64,000 nucleotides of DNA from Erwinia sp. ErVv1 (GTDB taxonomy: Bacteria > Pseudomonadota > Gammaproteobacteria > Enterobacterales > Enterobacteriaceae): assembly GCF_900068895.1 (NCBI RefSeq), contig NZ_CDPK01000003.1, positions 416,456 to 480,455 of the forward strand. The letters run 5' to 3'. A model generated the notes under the pieces. The model did not search any database and had not been told where the DNA came from. It saw only the letters and a list, made by a program, of their open reading frames with translations. Shown piece by piece: positions 32,383 to 40,358 of this stretch (the stretch's first letter is position 1; each line of letters opens with the position of its first letter). The position numbers were made by a program, and so were the translations under genes.

Positions 32383-32598
32383 ATGTACAAATCTCTGCTG
32401 CTGAGAGTGGGCGTGATGATACGTCAGCTCAGGCGACGAAAAGGGCTGAGTCAGCTGGACCTCAGCCACCTGGCACATATGGACAGAAGCTATCTGAGTG
32501 AGGTTGAGAACGGCAAGCGTAATATTAGCCTTTCGAGCCTTGTGCGCATCGCGCAGGCGCTGGACGTATCTGCGGAAATCCTGATTGACAAAGGCTAG
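32383..32598 (+). CDS. Small XRE-family regulator (controller-protein-like)
   Basis: A single helix-turn-helix protein of 71 residues: GVMIRQLRRRKGLSQLDLSHLAHMDRSYLSEVENGKRNISLSSLVRIAQALDVSAEILI. The size and motif resemble restriction-modification controller (C) proteins and small SinR-like regulators, but no restriction or methylation gene lies nearby. ATG 32383 (MYKSLLLRVG) is preferred; ATG 32362 is possible. It is followed by a strong terminator about 165 bases on. Likely an orphan regulator from a mobile element. Confidence 0.78.
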   Translation: MYKSLLLRVGVMIRQLRRRKGLSQLDLSHLAHMDRSYLSEVENGKRNISLSSLVRIAQALDVSAEILIDKG

Positions 32599-32764
32599 TG
32601 AGAAAACAAAGCTTTCAAATCATTTTCACAAAAATCATGTCGTTCATGCTATAGAAATTTTTGGCCTGAACTTAAACGCGTTGACCGGCTTATTAGGTTG
32701 TTAAATAACGTCTGACATTCTGTCTTTATGCATTTTCTTATCACGATTATCGTGGGAAGTTCAG

Positions 32765-32798
32765 CTGCTGGGTCTTTACCCTCCCGGCAGTTTTTTTT
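32765..32798 (+). terminator. Intrinsic terminator
   Basis: CTGCTGGG (32765-32772) pairs with CCCGGCAG (32783-32790) around a 10-nt loop and is followed directly by eight T. It would end the transcript of the small XRE regulator. Confidence 0.75.
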
Positions 32799-33303
32799 AT
32801 TACTCTTTTCTCCTTTTTTCACATCCGTCCTCTTCTGGTTGAGCCCGCACGACAAGGTTAACGTAGCCCGCTTCAGGCCTTTTCCCTTCAAAAAGGGGAT
32901 AGCTGCGTCAGCTATCCATTCCACCTGACCCGCGCAGCAGCAGCAGGCATCGGGCTGAATTGCAGTCCAGAATAGAAATATCACCGCTGTTTGGCTGTAT
33001 TCCCCCAGGCCATATCTTGCGTGCTTCACCGGCGTGAAAAGGGTCTGGCTGCGGCTTTTCTACCCAGCTGTTAAGCCGCAGGCCGTGCCCAGGCATTGCG
33101 GATAACAATGCAATCGTCGTGGTGACGTGGGCGCGATCGCTCAGCTGCAGGCAGTTGCGACGTAAAACCTCAATTACCGGTCCGTGGTGATAAACAGGGC
33201 AGCGAATACAGGTTCCTGAAATGACTTTCCTGTCACGATAGCCGTACGTCCTGCGTGTTGATTGCGCCGCTGATGTTAACTCTTTTTTGGAGACGGTAAG
33301 CAA
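32799..33303. other. Gap upstream of the ParB-like gene
   Basis: About 500 bases. Minus-strand frames cross this region but run into the terminator or across the 5' part of the ParB-like gene, so I do not accept them. TTTTTTGGAGACGGTAAGCAA just before 33304 supplies the ribosome site of the next gene. Nothing else is supported. Confidence 0.5.
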
Positions 33304-34611
33304 ATGACAACACTTTCTCAGCTGTATAAATCTTCTGACCCGCATGGTCTGAAAGCCAGTGCGGTCCCAACCTGGCTGGTGCCCATTGCCGAACTCTATG
33401 CTGAGCCGGGTTATAACATTCGTGACATTGACTGGGATCAGATTCAGGTTTTTCGCGACGCTTTTCTTGCCGGGGAACCTGTGCCGCCATTGTCCGTACA
33501 GGCTACTGCAAAAGGGGTGAAGATCGTTGATGGGCATCATCGCTATTATGGGGCAGTAATGGCCATTGAGGCGGGCTTCAATATAACGCATCTTGCCTGT
33601 GAAGACCTGAGCGGGACGGAAGCCGATCGTCTGGTCCTGATGCTGTCCCGCATCCAGAGTAAACCATTGAGCGTACTGGAGCGGGCGGTCGCTTACCTAA
33701 GGCTGCATAACCTTGGTCTGAGCAACACGGAAATAGCCAGGCGCGTTAACCGCTCCAGGAGCGATATCAGTCGGCATCTCACGCTTTTAGCCTGTGATGA
33801 AGAGTTGTTAGCCATGGTGCGAACGGGCGATATTGCCGCGACAACCGCCCTGGCACTTTCGCATGAGTACGGTAACCTCGCGGTAAGCATTGTCAGGGCG
33901 CGACTAAAAGCCGTAAAGGCGATGGGTAAAAAAAAACTTACCCGTAATGATTCCATTCTCAGGTTTGACGCTACCCGGGCCCGACGGTTGATGGAGCTGA
34001 TTGCTGAGGCTGAGGTTAAGCAAAACTCCGCTGGCTCCAGGACGCTGGTGGTTTCTGAGGAAAAACTCAGGGAGATCCTGATCATCGTTGGACAGTACCG
34101 GATGGCCGCCGGAAAGGGCAGCACGTCAGGCGCGCACGCTGTGCAGCCTTATCCGGCTTCTGAATACCCTGTAGCCAAGGCCGACATGATCAGAAGCAGC
34201 GGCATTAAAGTATGGGCCTGCGCCGCAGCGGCTTTCGGCGATAAGGCTGAATATACCCTGCTGGAGTCGAAGTATGCCCATCTGTGGGCTGCGGATGACG
34301 TGGAACAGCCGGAAGTTGTGGTGGTACTTCCGCCTAAGCGGGCTCGAGTCGTGCAGAAAAGAGCCAGCGGCGATTCAAAATCGCTGCGGCGATGGCTGGA
34401 TGGCTGGTTTGGCGATGCGGACGTTAAGGAAGAGATGTTTGAGCGTTTTAGTACCGTGGCGGCCGAAACCCGTGAGGAGCGGGGGATGAGCATGGATGAG
34501 TTTTTAGCTGTCGCTGGGCGCACCCGAAGTGAGAGCTGGGGAAATATCAGGCTGTTGCGCACTGAGATTCGGGAGGTATTAACGCTTGAGGATAAGGGTA
34601 AGCAGGAATAA
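33304..34611 (+). CDS. ParB-like protein (ParB nuclease-fold domain plus HTH)
   Basis: The 435-residue protein has an N-terminal ParB/Srx-type fold with the phosphate-binding box as IVDGHHRYYGAVMA (residues about 75-86), a helix-turn-helix LSNTEIARRVNRSRSDISRHLTLL (about 139-163), and a long C-terminal region of unknown fold (GDSKSLRRWLDGWFGDADVKEEMF). The usual ParB box has Arg where GHHR is seen here, a variant common in phage and plasmid ParB-like proteins. No ParA gene is near. Two palindromic repeats follow its stop and are candidate binding sites. It could act in segregation or transcription control of a former plasmid or prophage. Confidence 0.8.
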   Translation: MTTLSQLYKSSDPHGLKASAVPTWLVPIAELYAEPGYNIRDIDWDQIQVFRDAFLAGEPVPPLSVQATAKGVKIVDGHHRYYGAVMAIEAGFNITHLACEDLSGTEADRLVLMLSRIQSKPLSVLERAVAYLRLHNLGLSNTEIARRVNRSRSDISRHLTLLACDEELLAMVRTGDIAATTALALSHEYGNLAVSIVRARLKAVKAMGKKKLTRNDSILRFDATRARRLMELIAEAEVKQNSAGSRTLVVSEEKLREILIIVGQYRMAAGKGSTSGAHAVQPYPASEYPVAKADMIRSSGIKVWACAAAAFGDKAEYTLLESKYAHLWAADDVEQPEVVVVLPPKRARVVQKRASGDSKSLRRWLDGWFGDADVKEEMFERFSTVAAETREERGMSMDEFLAVAGRTRSESWGNIRLLRTEIREVLTLEDKGKQE

Positions 34612-34638
34612 CAGAGCCATGGTTAATCAAGTGAAACC

Positions 34639-34674
34639 ACGGATATCCGTTACGGTTGAGTCACGGATATCCGC
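34639..34674. repeat. Two CGGATATCCG palindromic repeats after the ParB-like gene
   Basis: ACGGATATCCGT at 34639-34650 is a perfect 12-bp palindrome. ACGGATATCCGC at 34663-34674 matches 11 of 12 bases, exactly 24 bases downstream, about two helical turns. They lie 27 bases beyond the ParB-like stop, a plausible place for parS-like sites. The rest of 34612-34895 is non-coding. Confidence 0.6.
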
Positions 34675-34895
34675 TATTACGCCTGTCAGCGCGATATAAT
34701 CCCCACTCAGCCTTTATCTGATTACCAGAACCATGAGGACATGGCAAAGCAGTAGACCAGAGTGAGGGTAAGCAGAGCGAACTCGATGGGTTTGATGAAA
34801 TACACAGCATCATGTCAGCGTTAAGGATAAGTAGAATCTACATCGGTTTGAATTACGGAAACTTTAATCTAAATTTTTATCCTGCTGCTAACGCC

Positions 34896-35372
34896 TCACT
34901 CCGTCAGGTCGCACGCCATCTCCACGCTGCTCAATTCGCCTGCCGTCGGAGAGTGATAGATACCTTCACGCACCACGCGAAACCCATGCCGCTGATAAAA
35001 AGTACAGGCATTCGGCGTTGAATCGAGCGTCAGCCTGCGTATTCCCCTTTTCAGGGCTTCATCTTTGATCGCCTGCAAAATGCGACCGGCCAGCCCTCGG
35101 CCCATAAAGTCCGGCAGCGTAAAAATCGCTTCCACGCTCTGCTGTTTCAGATCCAGAAAGCCGGTGGCAACCGGAATCCGCCCCCCGGGCGCATCGATGA
35201 CATAGAAGGGATTGTCTGCAATGGTGCGTGGGAAACCGGCGGGCATGGCATCGGGCGTCCAGGCACCGATCGTTGATGCGCCGTAAACGTCTTTGCATCC
35301 ATAACGGATGGCAAGGTTACGGATGCGCCAGAGCGCGTTTGCCTCATCGGGTGAGGCCAGTCTTATCTCCAT
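34896..35372 (-). CDS. GNAT-family N-acetyltransferase
   Basis: This 158-residue protein has the GNAT fold: MEIRLASPDEANALWRIRN (beta 1/alpha 1), beta 4 EAIFTLPDFMG, the acetyl-CoA pyrophosphate loop MGRGLAGRIL (R/Q-x-x-G-x-G/A type) and the C-terminal NACTFYQRHGFRVV block. The acceptor is unknown; small molecules such as amines or antibiotics, or protein N termini, are all possible. It runs opposite to the neighbouring phage-like genes and looks like chromosomal cargo or backbone. Confidence 0.88.
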   Translation of the reverse strand: MEIRLASPDEANALWRIRNLAIRYGCKDVYGASTIGAWTPDAMPAGFPRTIADNPFYVIDAPGGRIPVATGFLDLKQQSVEAIFTLPDFMGRGLAGRILQAIKDEALKRGIRRLTLDSTPNACTFYQRHGFRVVREGIYHSPTAGELSSVEMACDLTE

Positions 35373-35835
35373 CTCCTCTCCTTATTTTCTCAATCCGTAC
35401 GTTTCATCCTTCAGATTGTGGATATACCCCCCCGCGTGGTGGGGCAGGGGAACCGGTTGATGACTCATCCATTCTTAATCGCCGGATGCGACATCACAAT
35501 GATCCCCGGTCTGAGTTTCAGGGCATGATTTCAAGCGGGAACAACGGGTTAAAATTATCAGTTTCTCACGCTCACGCGTACGCAATTATCGATCTACATT
35601 AAAAGCATGCTAATTAAGAACGCGCAGGCCACTCACCTGACGCTTACTTTATATACCACATCTGGCCTTATTACACATTTCCTAACCATTCGTCGAACTG
35701 ATAAAGCTGGCGTAGCGTGACGTTCCTGTCCCGTAAGCGTTTTGTCAGATGACAGCCTTAAGTCGTTACCATAACGACGCCGAACGGGGTACTTATCTCT
35801 GGCAACCAGGGCATTGCAGTAACAAGGGGGGCAGT
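35373..35835. other. Gap upstream of the holin-like pair
   Basis: About 460 bases between the divergent GNAT and holin-like genes, probably with promoters for both. CCCCCCGCG-TGG-TGGGG near 35430 could form a short stem. AAGGGGGG at 35824-35831 is the ribosome site of the holin-like gene. No supported gene is present. Confidence 0.45.
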
Positions 35836-36216
35836 ATGATCGGGCATTTGATAGCAGTTGGTACTGGCGCGGCTGCGGTCGCGGGAACGGGCCTGGAAAG
35901 TCATCCGGGGTTGGTCAACTACAGCGTGCTGTTTGGCGCTTTTGCGGGCGCGGTTTTTTATGTCGCCAGCGCATCTGATATGCGACTTCTGGTGCGTGCC
36001 GCCTACTTTTTGGTTTCAATGATCGTAGGGGTGTTTGGGTCAGGGCTGGCGGGCGCAAAGCTGGCACAGATCCTGGGTTACAGCGATCGTCCGCTGGATG
36101 GGCTGGGGGCCATTCTGCTCTCGGCACTGGCGATTAAAACCCTGACCTTTATTAATCAACAGAATCCGGTTATCTGGCTGGCTCGCTGGCGAGGAGGATA
36201 TCATGGTAATAAGTGA
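35836..36216 (+). CDS. Putative phage holin, small membrane protein
   Basis: The 126-residue protein begins MIGHLIAVGTGAAAVAGTGLE and has three predicted membrane segments (about 38-55, 62-84, 93-110) separated by short loops, ending in a charged tail (ARWRGGYHGNK). This layout fits class I/HP1-type holins, which form inner-membrane lesions that release endolysin. The ATG at 35836 has a strong ribosome site AAGGGGGGCAGT; an upstream in-frame start lacks one. It overlaps the next gene by 14 bases. Confidence 0.65.
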   Translation: MIGHLIAVGTGAAAVAGTGLESHPGLVNYSVLFGAFAGAVFYVASASDMRLLVRAAYFLVSMIVGVFGSGLAGAKLAQILGYSDRPLDGLGAILLSALAIKTLTFINQQNPVIWLARWRGGYHGNK

Positions 36217-36490
36217 TCCGTTGGTCATTGCCAATGTGGCGATCTGTATGGCGATTGTGCTACGGCTAATGTCCTTCCGCAGAGAGGGGTCTTCATACCA
36301 AAAATGGGCATCCTGGCTCGCTTATCTGATGATTCTGGCCTACGCGTCGGTGCCTTTCCGCTTCTTTTTCGATCATTATGAACATACGTCATGGGCAATT
36401 ATCACCATTAATTTGCTGATCTGCGCCGCGGTATACCGCGCCAGCGGCAACGTTGCGGTGGTATTTGCCGTATTCAGGCAGCATAAATAG
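36203..36490 (+). CDS. Putative second holin or antiholin
   Basis: The 95-residue protein has three hydrophobic segments (about 7-25, 36-54, 65-92) and a polar loop (FRREGSSYQKW). Tandem small membrane proteins of this size in phage lysis modules are usually a holin and an antiholin or paired holins (P1 LydA-type). It starts in a different frame inside the end of the first gene, GAGGAGGATATC serving as ribosome site. A strong terminator follows. Confidence 0.6.
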   Translation: MVISDPLVIANVAICMAIVLRLMSFRREGSSYQKWASWLAYLMILAYASVPFRFFFDHYEHTSWAIITINLLICAAVYRASGNVAVVFAVFRQHK

Positions 36491-36508
36491 CCCTGATTAA
36501 AACCTTAT

Positions 36509-36544
36509 CCTGTCGCCGCAGCCTGCTGGCGACAGGTTTTTTTT
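36509..36544 (+). terminator. Intrinsic terminator after the holin-like pair
   Basis: CCTGTCGCC (36509-36517) pairs with GGCGACAGG (36528-36536), followed by eight T. It ends the holin-like transcript before the repressor region. Confidence 0.85.
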
Positions 36545-36677
36545 ATTTTTCCGGCGGAGGCAGAGACAGGGCTTTATAAACCCGGGGCGAGCATCCGGTT
36601 AGCGCCTGCGTCATTTTTCTGTCGAGCCGTTTACAATTTTCTTTGTAGCGCAGTGCGCGGCGTTGGCGTGAGTTCAT
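36543..36677 (-). CDS. Small basic protein, 44 residues, possible
   Basis: Reading from ATG 36677 on the minus strand gives MNSRQRRALRYKENCKRLDR and a further 24 residues ending LSLPPPEK, with stop TAA at 36545-36543. The N-terminal half is strongly basic. Its stop overlaps the T-run of the terminator of the opposite strand. It is in line with the repressor gene 118 bases upstream and may be in the same transcript. The ribosome site (AGAGAG) is weak. Function unknown. Confidence 0.45.
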   Translation of the reverse strand: MNSRQRRALRYKENCKRLDRKMTQALTGCSPRVYKALSLPPPEK

Positions 36678-36795
36678 CGGCAAGCTCTCTTTTAGGGTGA
36701 AGGTAAGATAAGCCTGGAAGCTGAATTGATATGCGTCAAGCGCATATGTTGGTGGGAATATAAAGAGGCCCGTTTACCGGGACCTCTGTGGGGGG

Positions 36796-37485
36796 TTAAC
36801 CATGGCGCCGGAACTGCTGTGACTGACTCAGCAACACGCGACCCGCTACGTTCAACATCGCCATTTCGTGATGAGATATGGTCCACTCTTTATAACGGGG
36901 ATTGTCGGATATGACATAAAGTTCCGTTTTAACTTTCTGTAAACGCTTAACAAAAGTGTCTCCGTTGAAGTCGAAAACGTATATGCCATCCCCGTCAAAG
37001 GATGACACGCTGACATCAACAAAAATCAGATCGCCTGGCTCAATAGTGCCTTCCATACTGTCGCCACGAACATTGATTAATTTAACGTACGCTTCCGGTT
37101 TATTGCCAAAAATTACGCTTGCCTCATTTCTGACATATTCAATGGATTTAATGACTTCTACCACTTCTCTGGCGGGTGGATCCACGCCTTCGCTGGCGGC
37201 AAAATCAAGAACATCAACACGATACACATCACCTCTCCTCACGCTGGTTAACGAATCAACACTGGATAAAACCCCAGTATTGTTTAGTTCTCCTGATGAG
37301 AATAGCTCAGAAACGGGCACGGTGAGGGCATCGGCAATTTTTTGTAGCAACGCATCACTGTAACCCTGCCGGCCACGCTCAAGGCGGGACAGGTTACCCA
37401 CGTCACTTTCAACCCGCAGGGCAAGCTCATGCAGGGTCATGTTATTAGCTTTACGAAGCTGTCTGATTCTTTCTCCAGGTTTCAT
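36796..37485 (-). CDS. Phage-type repressor, XRE HTH plus S24 peptidase domain, altered cleavage site
   Basis: This 229-residue CI/C2-like repressor has an N-terminal helix-turn-helix (MTLHELALRVESDVGNLSRLERGRQG) and a C-terminal S24 domain with catalytic Ser143 in VRGDSMEGTIEPGD and Lys180 in DTFVKRLQ. In inducible relatives the linker contains an Ala-Gly cleavage bond; here the corresponding place reads FAASEG, Glu99-Gly100, with no other Ala-Gly or Cys-Gly in the linker. Self-cleavage may therefore be lost. Divergent to the lysozyme gene, with two TGCGT-N3-ACGCA operators between them. Confidence 0.88.
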   Translation of the reverse strand: MKPGERIRQLRKANNMTLHELALRVESDVGNLSRLERGRQGYSDALLQKIADALTVPVSELFSSGELNNTGVLSSVDSLTSVRRGDVYRVDVLDFAASEGVDPPAREVVEVIKSIEYVRNEASVIFGNKPEAYVKLINVRGDSMEGTIEPGDLIFVDVSVSSFDGDGIYVFDFNGDTFVKRLQKVKTELYVISDNPRYKEWTISHHEMAMLNVAGRVLLSQSQQFRRHG

Positions 37486-37506
37486 CGGGTTATTACACCT
37501 TTTTTA

Positions 37507-37567
37507 TGCGTATCACGCAAAGCGCCTTGCGCATTTTTAAGGGGCATCCTAATATGCGTATAACGCA
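37507..37567. promoter_or_regulatory. Paired operators for the S24 repressor
   Basis: TGCGT-ATC-ACGCA at 37507-37519 and TGCGT-ATA-ACGCA at 37555-37567 are near-perfect inverted repeats with centres 48 bp apart, located between the repressor start (37485) and the lysozyme gene. This is the classic place for operators governing both divergent promoters. Binding by this repressor is inferred. Confidence 0.7.
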
Positions 37568-37689
37568 TTATTTTTCTTGCCCGTAAAATGATGCGCCGTA
37601 TTATCCCGCTCTTTAACAGCCTGAACGCGCCGATACAGGTGCCCGAAAAATGCTACCGGTTATCTTTCACGTTAAAGAGGGGGTTCATC

Positions 37690-38157
37690 ATGAGCCAGAT
37701 TGTCTCCATTTTGAAGTATGAAGAGGGCTACCGGGACGAACCGTTTATCGATTCGTTAGGCTATCCCACCGTAGGTTGTGGCATCAAAATCGGTCCGAAA
37801 GGCGCCTCTCTGACCAGCTATATCTTCAAGGTTCCCCGACAGGTCGGTGAACTGTGGATGCAAACGCTGGTTGAGGGGAAGATTTTTGCGATGCAGCAAC
37901 GTCCCCTGCTGGCCAGTGCGCTGGATCAGTGTAACGACGCGCGTTCAGACATTCTTTACAGTATGGCTTATCAGATGGGAGTGGAGGGCCTGAGCGGCTT
38001 CAGTAATACGCTTGCCGCCATTGCCCGAGGAGACTTTTCGTCCGCTGCTGATGGTATGTTAAACAGCCTGTGGGCCAGGCAGACACCCGCCAGAGCGAAG
38101 CGACACGCGGACGTGATGCGCAGCGGCAGCTATGAAAGCTATCGGGGGCTGCTATGA
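37690..38157 (+). CDS. Phage endolysin, T4-type lysozyme (GH24)
   Basis: The 155-residue enzyme would cleave the beta-1,4 MurNAc-GlcNAc bond of peptidoglycan. The N terminus ILKYEEGYRDEPFIDSLGYP then TVGCGIKIG carries the catalytic Glu12, Asp21 and Thr27 in T4 lysozyme spacing, so the active site is intact. There is no signal peptide, so export would depend on a holin. ATG 37690 is chosen because upstream in-frame codons do not fit the family; AGAGGGGG precedes it. It overlaps the next gene by four bases. Confidence 0.87.
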   Translation: MSQIVSILKYEEGYRDEPFIDSLGYPTVGCGIKIGPKGASLTSYIFKVPRQVGELWMQTLVEGKIFAMQQRPLLASALDQCNDARSDILYSMAYQMGVEGLSGFSNTLAAIARGDFSSAADGMLNSLWARQTPARAKRHADVMRSGSYESYRGLL

Positions 38158-38498
38158 AATTTTCCCTTTATCTGAGCGGCGTAGTGATTGCGCTGCTGCT
38201 GCTGTTGGTGATTCGTCGCTACAGCTCAGTGGAGTTTGTACTGCATGCCAGGCTGCTGTTTAAAACCTGGTCGGTGTGGCTGGCTTCACTTGGCTCCGCG
38301 ATAAGCGCATGGGTTCACTCATTTCCCGATTCTGCCATGCAGGCCTGGCAGATGCTGCCCGCTGACGTTAAGAGCGTTATCCCCCCAAATTATCTTGGCC
38401 TGATTGGCGCGTTTATGGTCGCCATGGCGGTGATGGCGCAGTTTGTTCGCCAGCGCACGCTGGCTGATGAGCGTCAAAAGCTCGACTGTCATCACTGA
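38154..38498 (+). CDS. Small membrane protein of a phage lysis module
   Basis: The 114-residue protein has an N-terminal helix (residues about 4-20, YLSGVVIALLLLLVI), a central amphipathic region (WLASLGSAISAWVHSFPDSAMQAWQMLPADVKSVIPP) and a C-terminal helix (YLGLIGAFMVAMAVMAQFV). Small two-helix proteins of this type lie next to lysozymes in podovirus-like lysis modules; holin, pinholin or accessory roles are possible. It starts in an ATGA overlap with the lysozyme stop, so translation is coupled. Confidence 0.6.
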   Translation: MKFSLYLSGVVIALLLLLVIRRYSSVEFVLHARLLFKTWSVWLASLGSAISAWVHSFPDSAMQAWQMLPADVKSVIPPNYLGLIGAFMVAMAVMAQFVRQRTLADERQKLDCHH

Positions 38499-38588
38499 TA
38501 CTCCTCGTTTCACCGCGTTCCATCTGTTCCCAAAACCTGCCCCCGTGGGCACCCCTTGCACGACTATTCCTTTTATCTGGAGGTTTTT

Positions 38589-40340
38589 ATGATCGAAGTG
38601 AACTGCTTTGCCGATCTGCGCACCACTGCACCGACGAAAGCTGGCGACATCGCCGCCCTGAAACGCTATTACGACAAAGACTCGTCATTTCACGGCGGCG
38701 GCGACTTTGTCGGCTTTCTGGGCACCACCACGCTGACTGATGACGGCGGAACGGTGGCGAAGGGCAGCAGCTTTTACTGGAAGCGTATTATTAACGATCC
38801 CGTGCAGGTGAATCTCTATCACTTTGGCGCACGCGGCGACGGCGTAACCGATGACGGCGACGCCTTCAGGCGGATGTTTAGCTGGTCGCAGAGCTACGAT
38901 ATCAACGCAAAAGATATTGGCGTGCGTTTTCCGCCGGGGAAATTTTTGATTTCGCCCATCGACCTTTCGGCCAGCGAAATACCTTATTTTGCGCTTTATG
39001 GTGACGACAGCCCTTACGGCGTGTCTCCGGGCACGGTAATTATCTCTGATAAGTCGATCAATACGGTGTTTAAGGTCAATGCCCGGCGCACCGTTATTCG
39101 CGGTATCAGCTGGAACGGGCAGGCCAGCGCGGATATCACCGCTACCAGCGGGGCCATTACCGCCGATATGCTCTCCAACGTGCAGCCATTTTTTGAAAAC
39201 ACCACTATCGAGGGCGAGTTCGTGCATATCCGCTGCTTTCGCGTGCAGTATAACGGCGGCACCGTCATCAAGCTGCTGGACACCCTGGATACCCGCTTTG
39301 ATCAAATCTACAGCCAGAATACCTATGCGCGGGTTTTTGAAGTGGGCTGGTCTAACTCGCCCAACGGCGTCTGGGATCACGCAACGGCAATTGAGCTGAG
39401 TAATGCCAACTTCCAGACCGGCTATGGCGATGCCACCCTGTATATGCCACGCATGACCCAGGGGATCATTCACAACGTCTGGATTGAGCATACGCGGTTC
39501 CCCGGCGATCTCACTAACGGGCAGTGGATTGTCGATGCATTAAGCGTGGAGGATTGCGCTAATCCGCTGTTAATGAACAACAGTCGGGTGCAGTTTCGTC
39601 AGCTTAATTTGCAGGCGGGTGCAAAGGTCAGCATAGATACCACCAGCGACCGCTGGCTGTCAGGCTACGAATCCGGCTGGCGCCGGGAGGAGAACTTTGG
39701 CACCACGATGACCGGCTCCATGAAGGCCGGCTGGTACAGCGGCTACCGGCTGAATAATATTTCGGACAGTGATAAATGGTTCCGCATTGGCAAATTCGTC
39801 TTCCCGAAAGTCAATCAGCAGTGGACGCTGGAGTTCGTGGGTAAACTGACGAATACTAACCCGGCGGGCACGGCAGCCAGCCCGGTGCAGGCTGTTTCAT
39901 CCGGGGTGACCTGGCTGAACCTCCAGCGATGCGTCAGTTCAGTCTGGGCGGATATGTTTCATCGCGGCTCGACGTCGGTGATTGATGTCAAATATAAGCG
40001 CAGCTATGAAAACATCGTTGAGGTATGGGTAAAACTCAAAGCCGGCAGCGGGGATACCATGTTTAATCTTCGTTCCACCGGCCCCACGCGGTTTGATTCC
40101 GGTGAATGCTCCTTGTTTACCCCGGACCTGAGTGAGGTGACCGATCTCACTACGTTGGGTACCGTGACCCCCAGTGCAAGACTCAGCCTGCATAATGGTT
40201 TAGCAGGGATAGGGGCTAATGAAAATGGCGTAGTGACCTTAGCGACTGCGGATGCAGCGGTACCTGCCAGCACCGCACCGGGCGGTTACATTACGCTCAA
40301 CATTAACGGTACCGATCGCAAGTTCCCTTACTATAACTGA
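38589..40340 (+). CDS. Leaderless beta-helix protein, tailspike/AmsF-like polysaccharide depolymerase
   Basis: This 583-residue protein starts MIEVNCFADLRTTAPTKAGD after GGAGG; there is no signal peptide. An N-terminal segment (about 1-68, GGGDFVGFLGT, DDGGTV, WKR) leads into FGARGDGVTDDGDAF (79-93), the signature of pectate-lyase-3-like right-handed beta helices. Rung-like repeats continue to about 380, then a jelly-roll-like C-terminal region (WFRIGKFVFPKVNQQWTLEF). The family includes phage tailspikes and the Erwinia/Pantoea EPS glycosidases AmsF/WceF, which normally carry signal peptides. Export here would need lysis or a holin, and holin, lysozyme and this gene are neighbours. A Rho-independent terminator follows. 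Confidence 0.78.
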   Translation: MIEVNCFADLRTTAPTKAGDIAALKRYYDKDSSFHGGGDFVGFLGTTTLTDDGGTVAKGSSFYWKRIINDPVQVNLYHFGARGDGVTDDGDAFRRMFSWSQSYDINAKDIGVRFPPGKFLISPIDLSASEIPYFALYGDDSPYGVSPGTVIISDKSINTVFKVNARRTVIRGISWNGQASADITATSGAITADMLSNVQPFFENTTIEGEFVHIRCFRVQYNGGTVIKLLDTLDTRFDQIYSQNTYARVFEVGWSNSPNGVWDHATAIELSNANFQTGYGDATLYMPRMTQGIIHNVWIEHTRFPGDLTNGQWIVDALSVEDCANPLLMNNSRVQFRQLNLQAGAKVSIDTTSDRWLSGYESGWRREENFGTTMTGSMKAGWYSGYRLNNISDSDKWFRIGKFVFPKVNQQWTLEFVGKLTNTNPAGTAASPVQAVSSGVTWLNLQRCVSSVWADMFHRGSTSVIDVKYKRSYENIVEVWVKLKAGSGDTMFNLRSTGPTRFDSGECSLFTPDLSEVTDLTTLGTVTPSARLSLHNGLAGIGANENGVVTLATADAAVPASTAPGGYITLNINGTDRKFPYYN

Positions 40341-40358
40341 GTGCTACAGCCTGAACCT

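Noticed and set aside
32649-33591. Two long minus-strand open frames upstream of and overlapping the ParB-like gene
   Set aside because: One crosses the intrinsic terminator at 32765-32798 and the other overlaps the antisense of the ParB-like 5' region; neither has a ribosome site or recognisable protein pattern.
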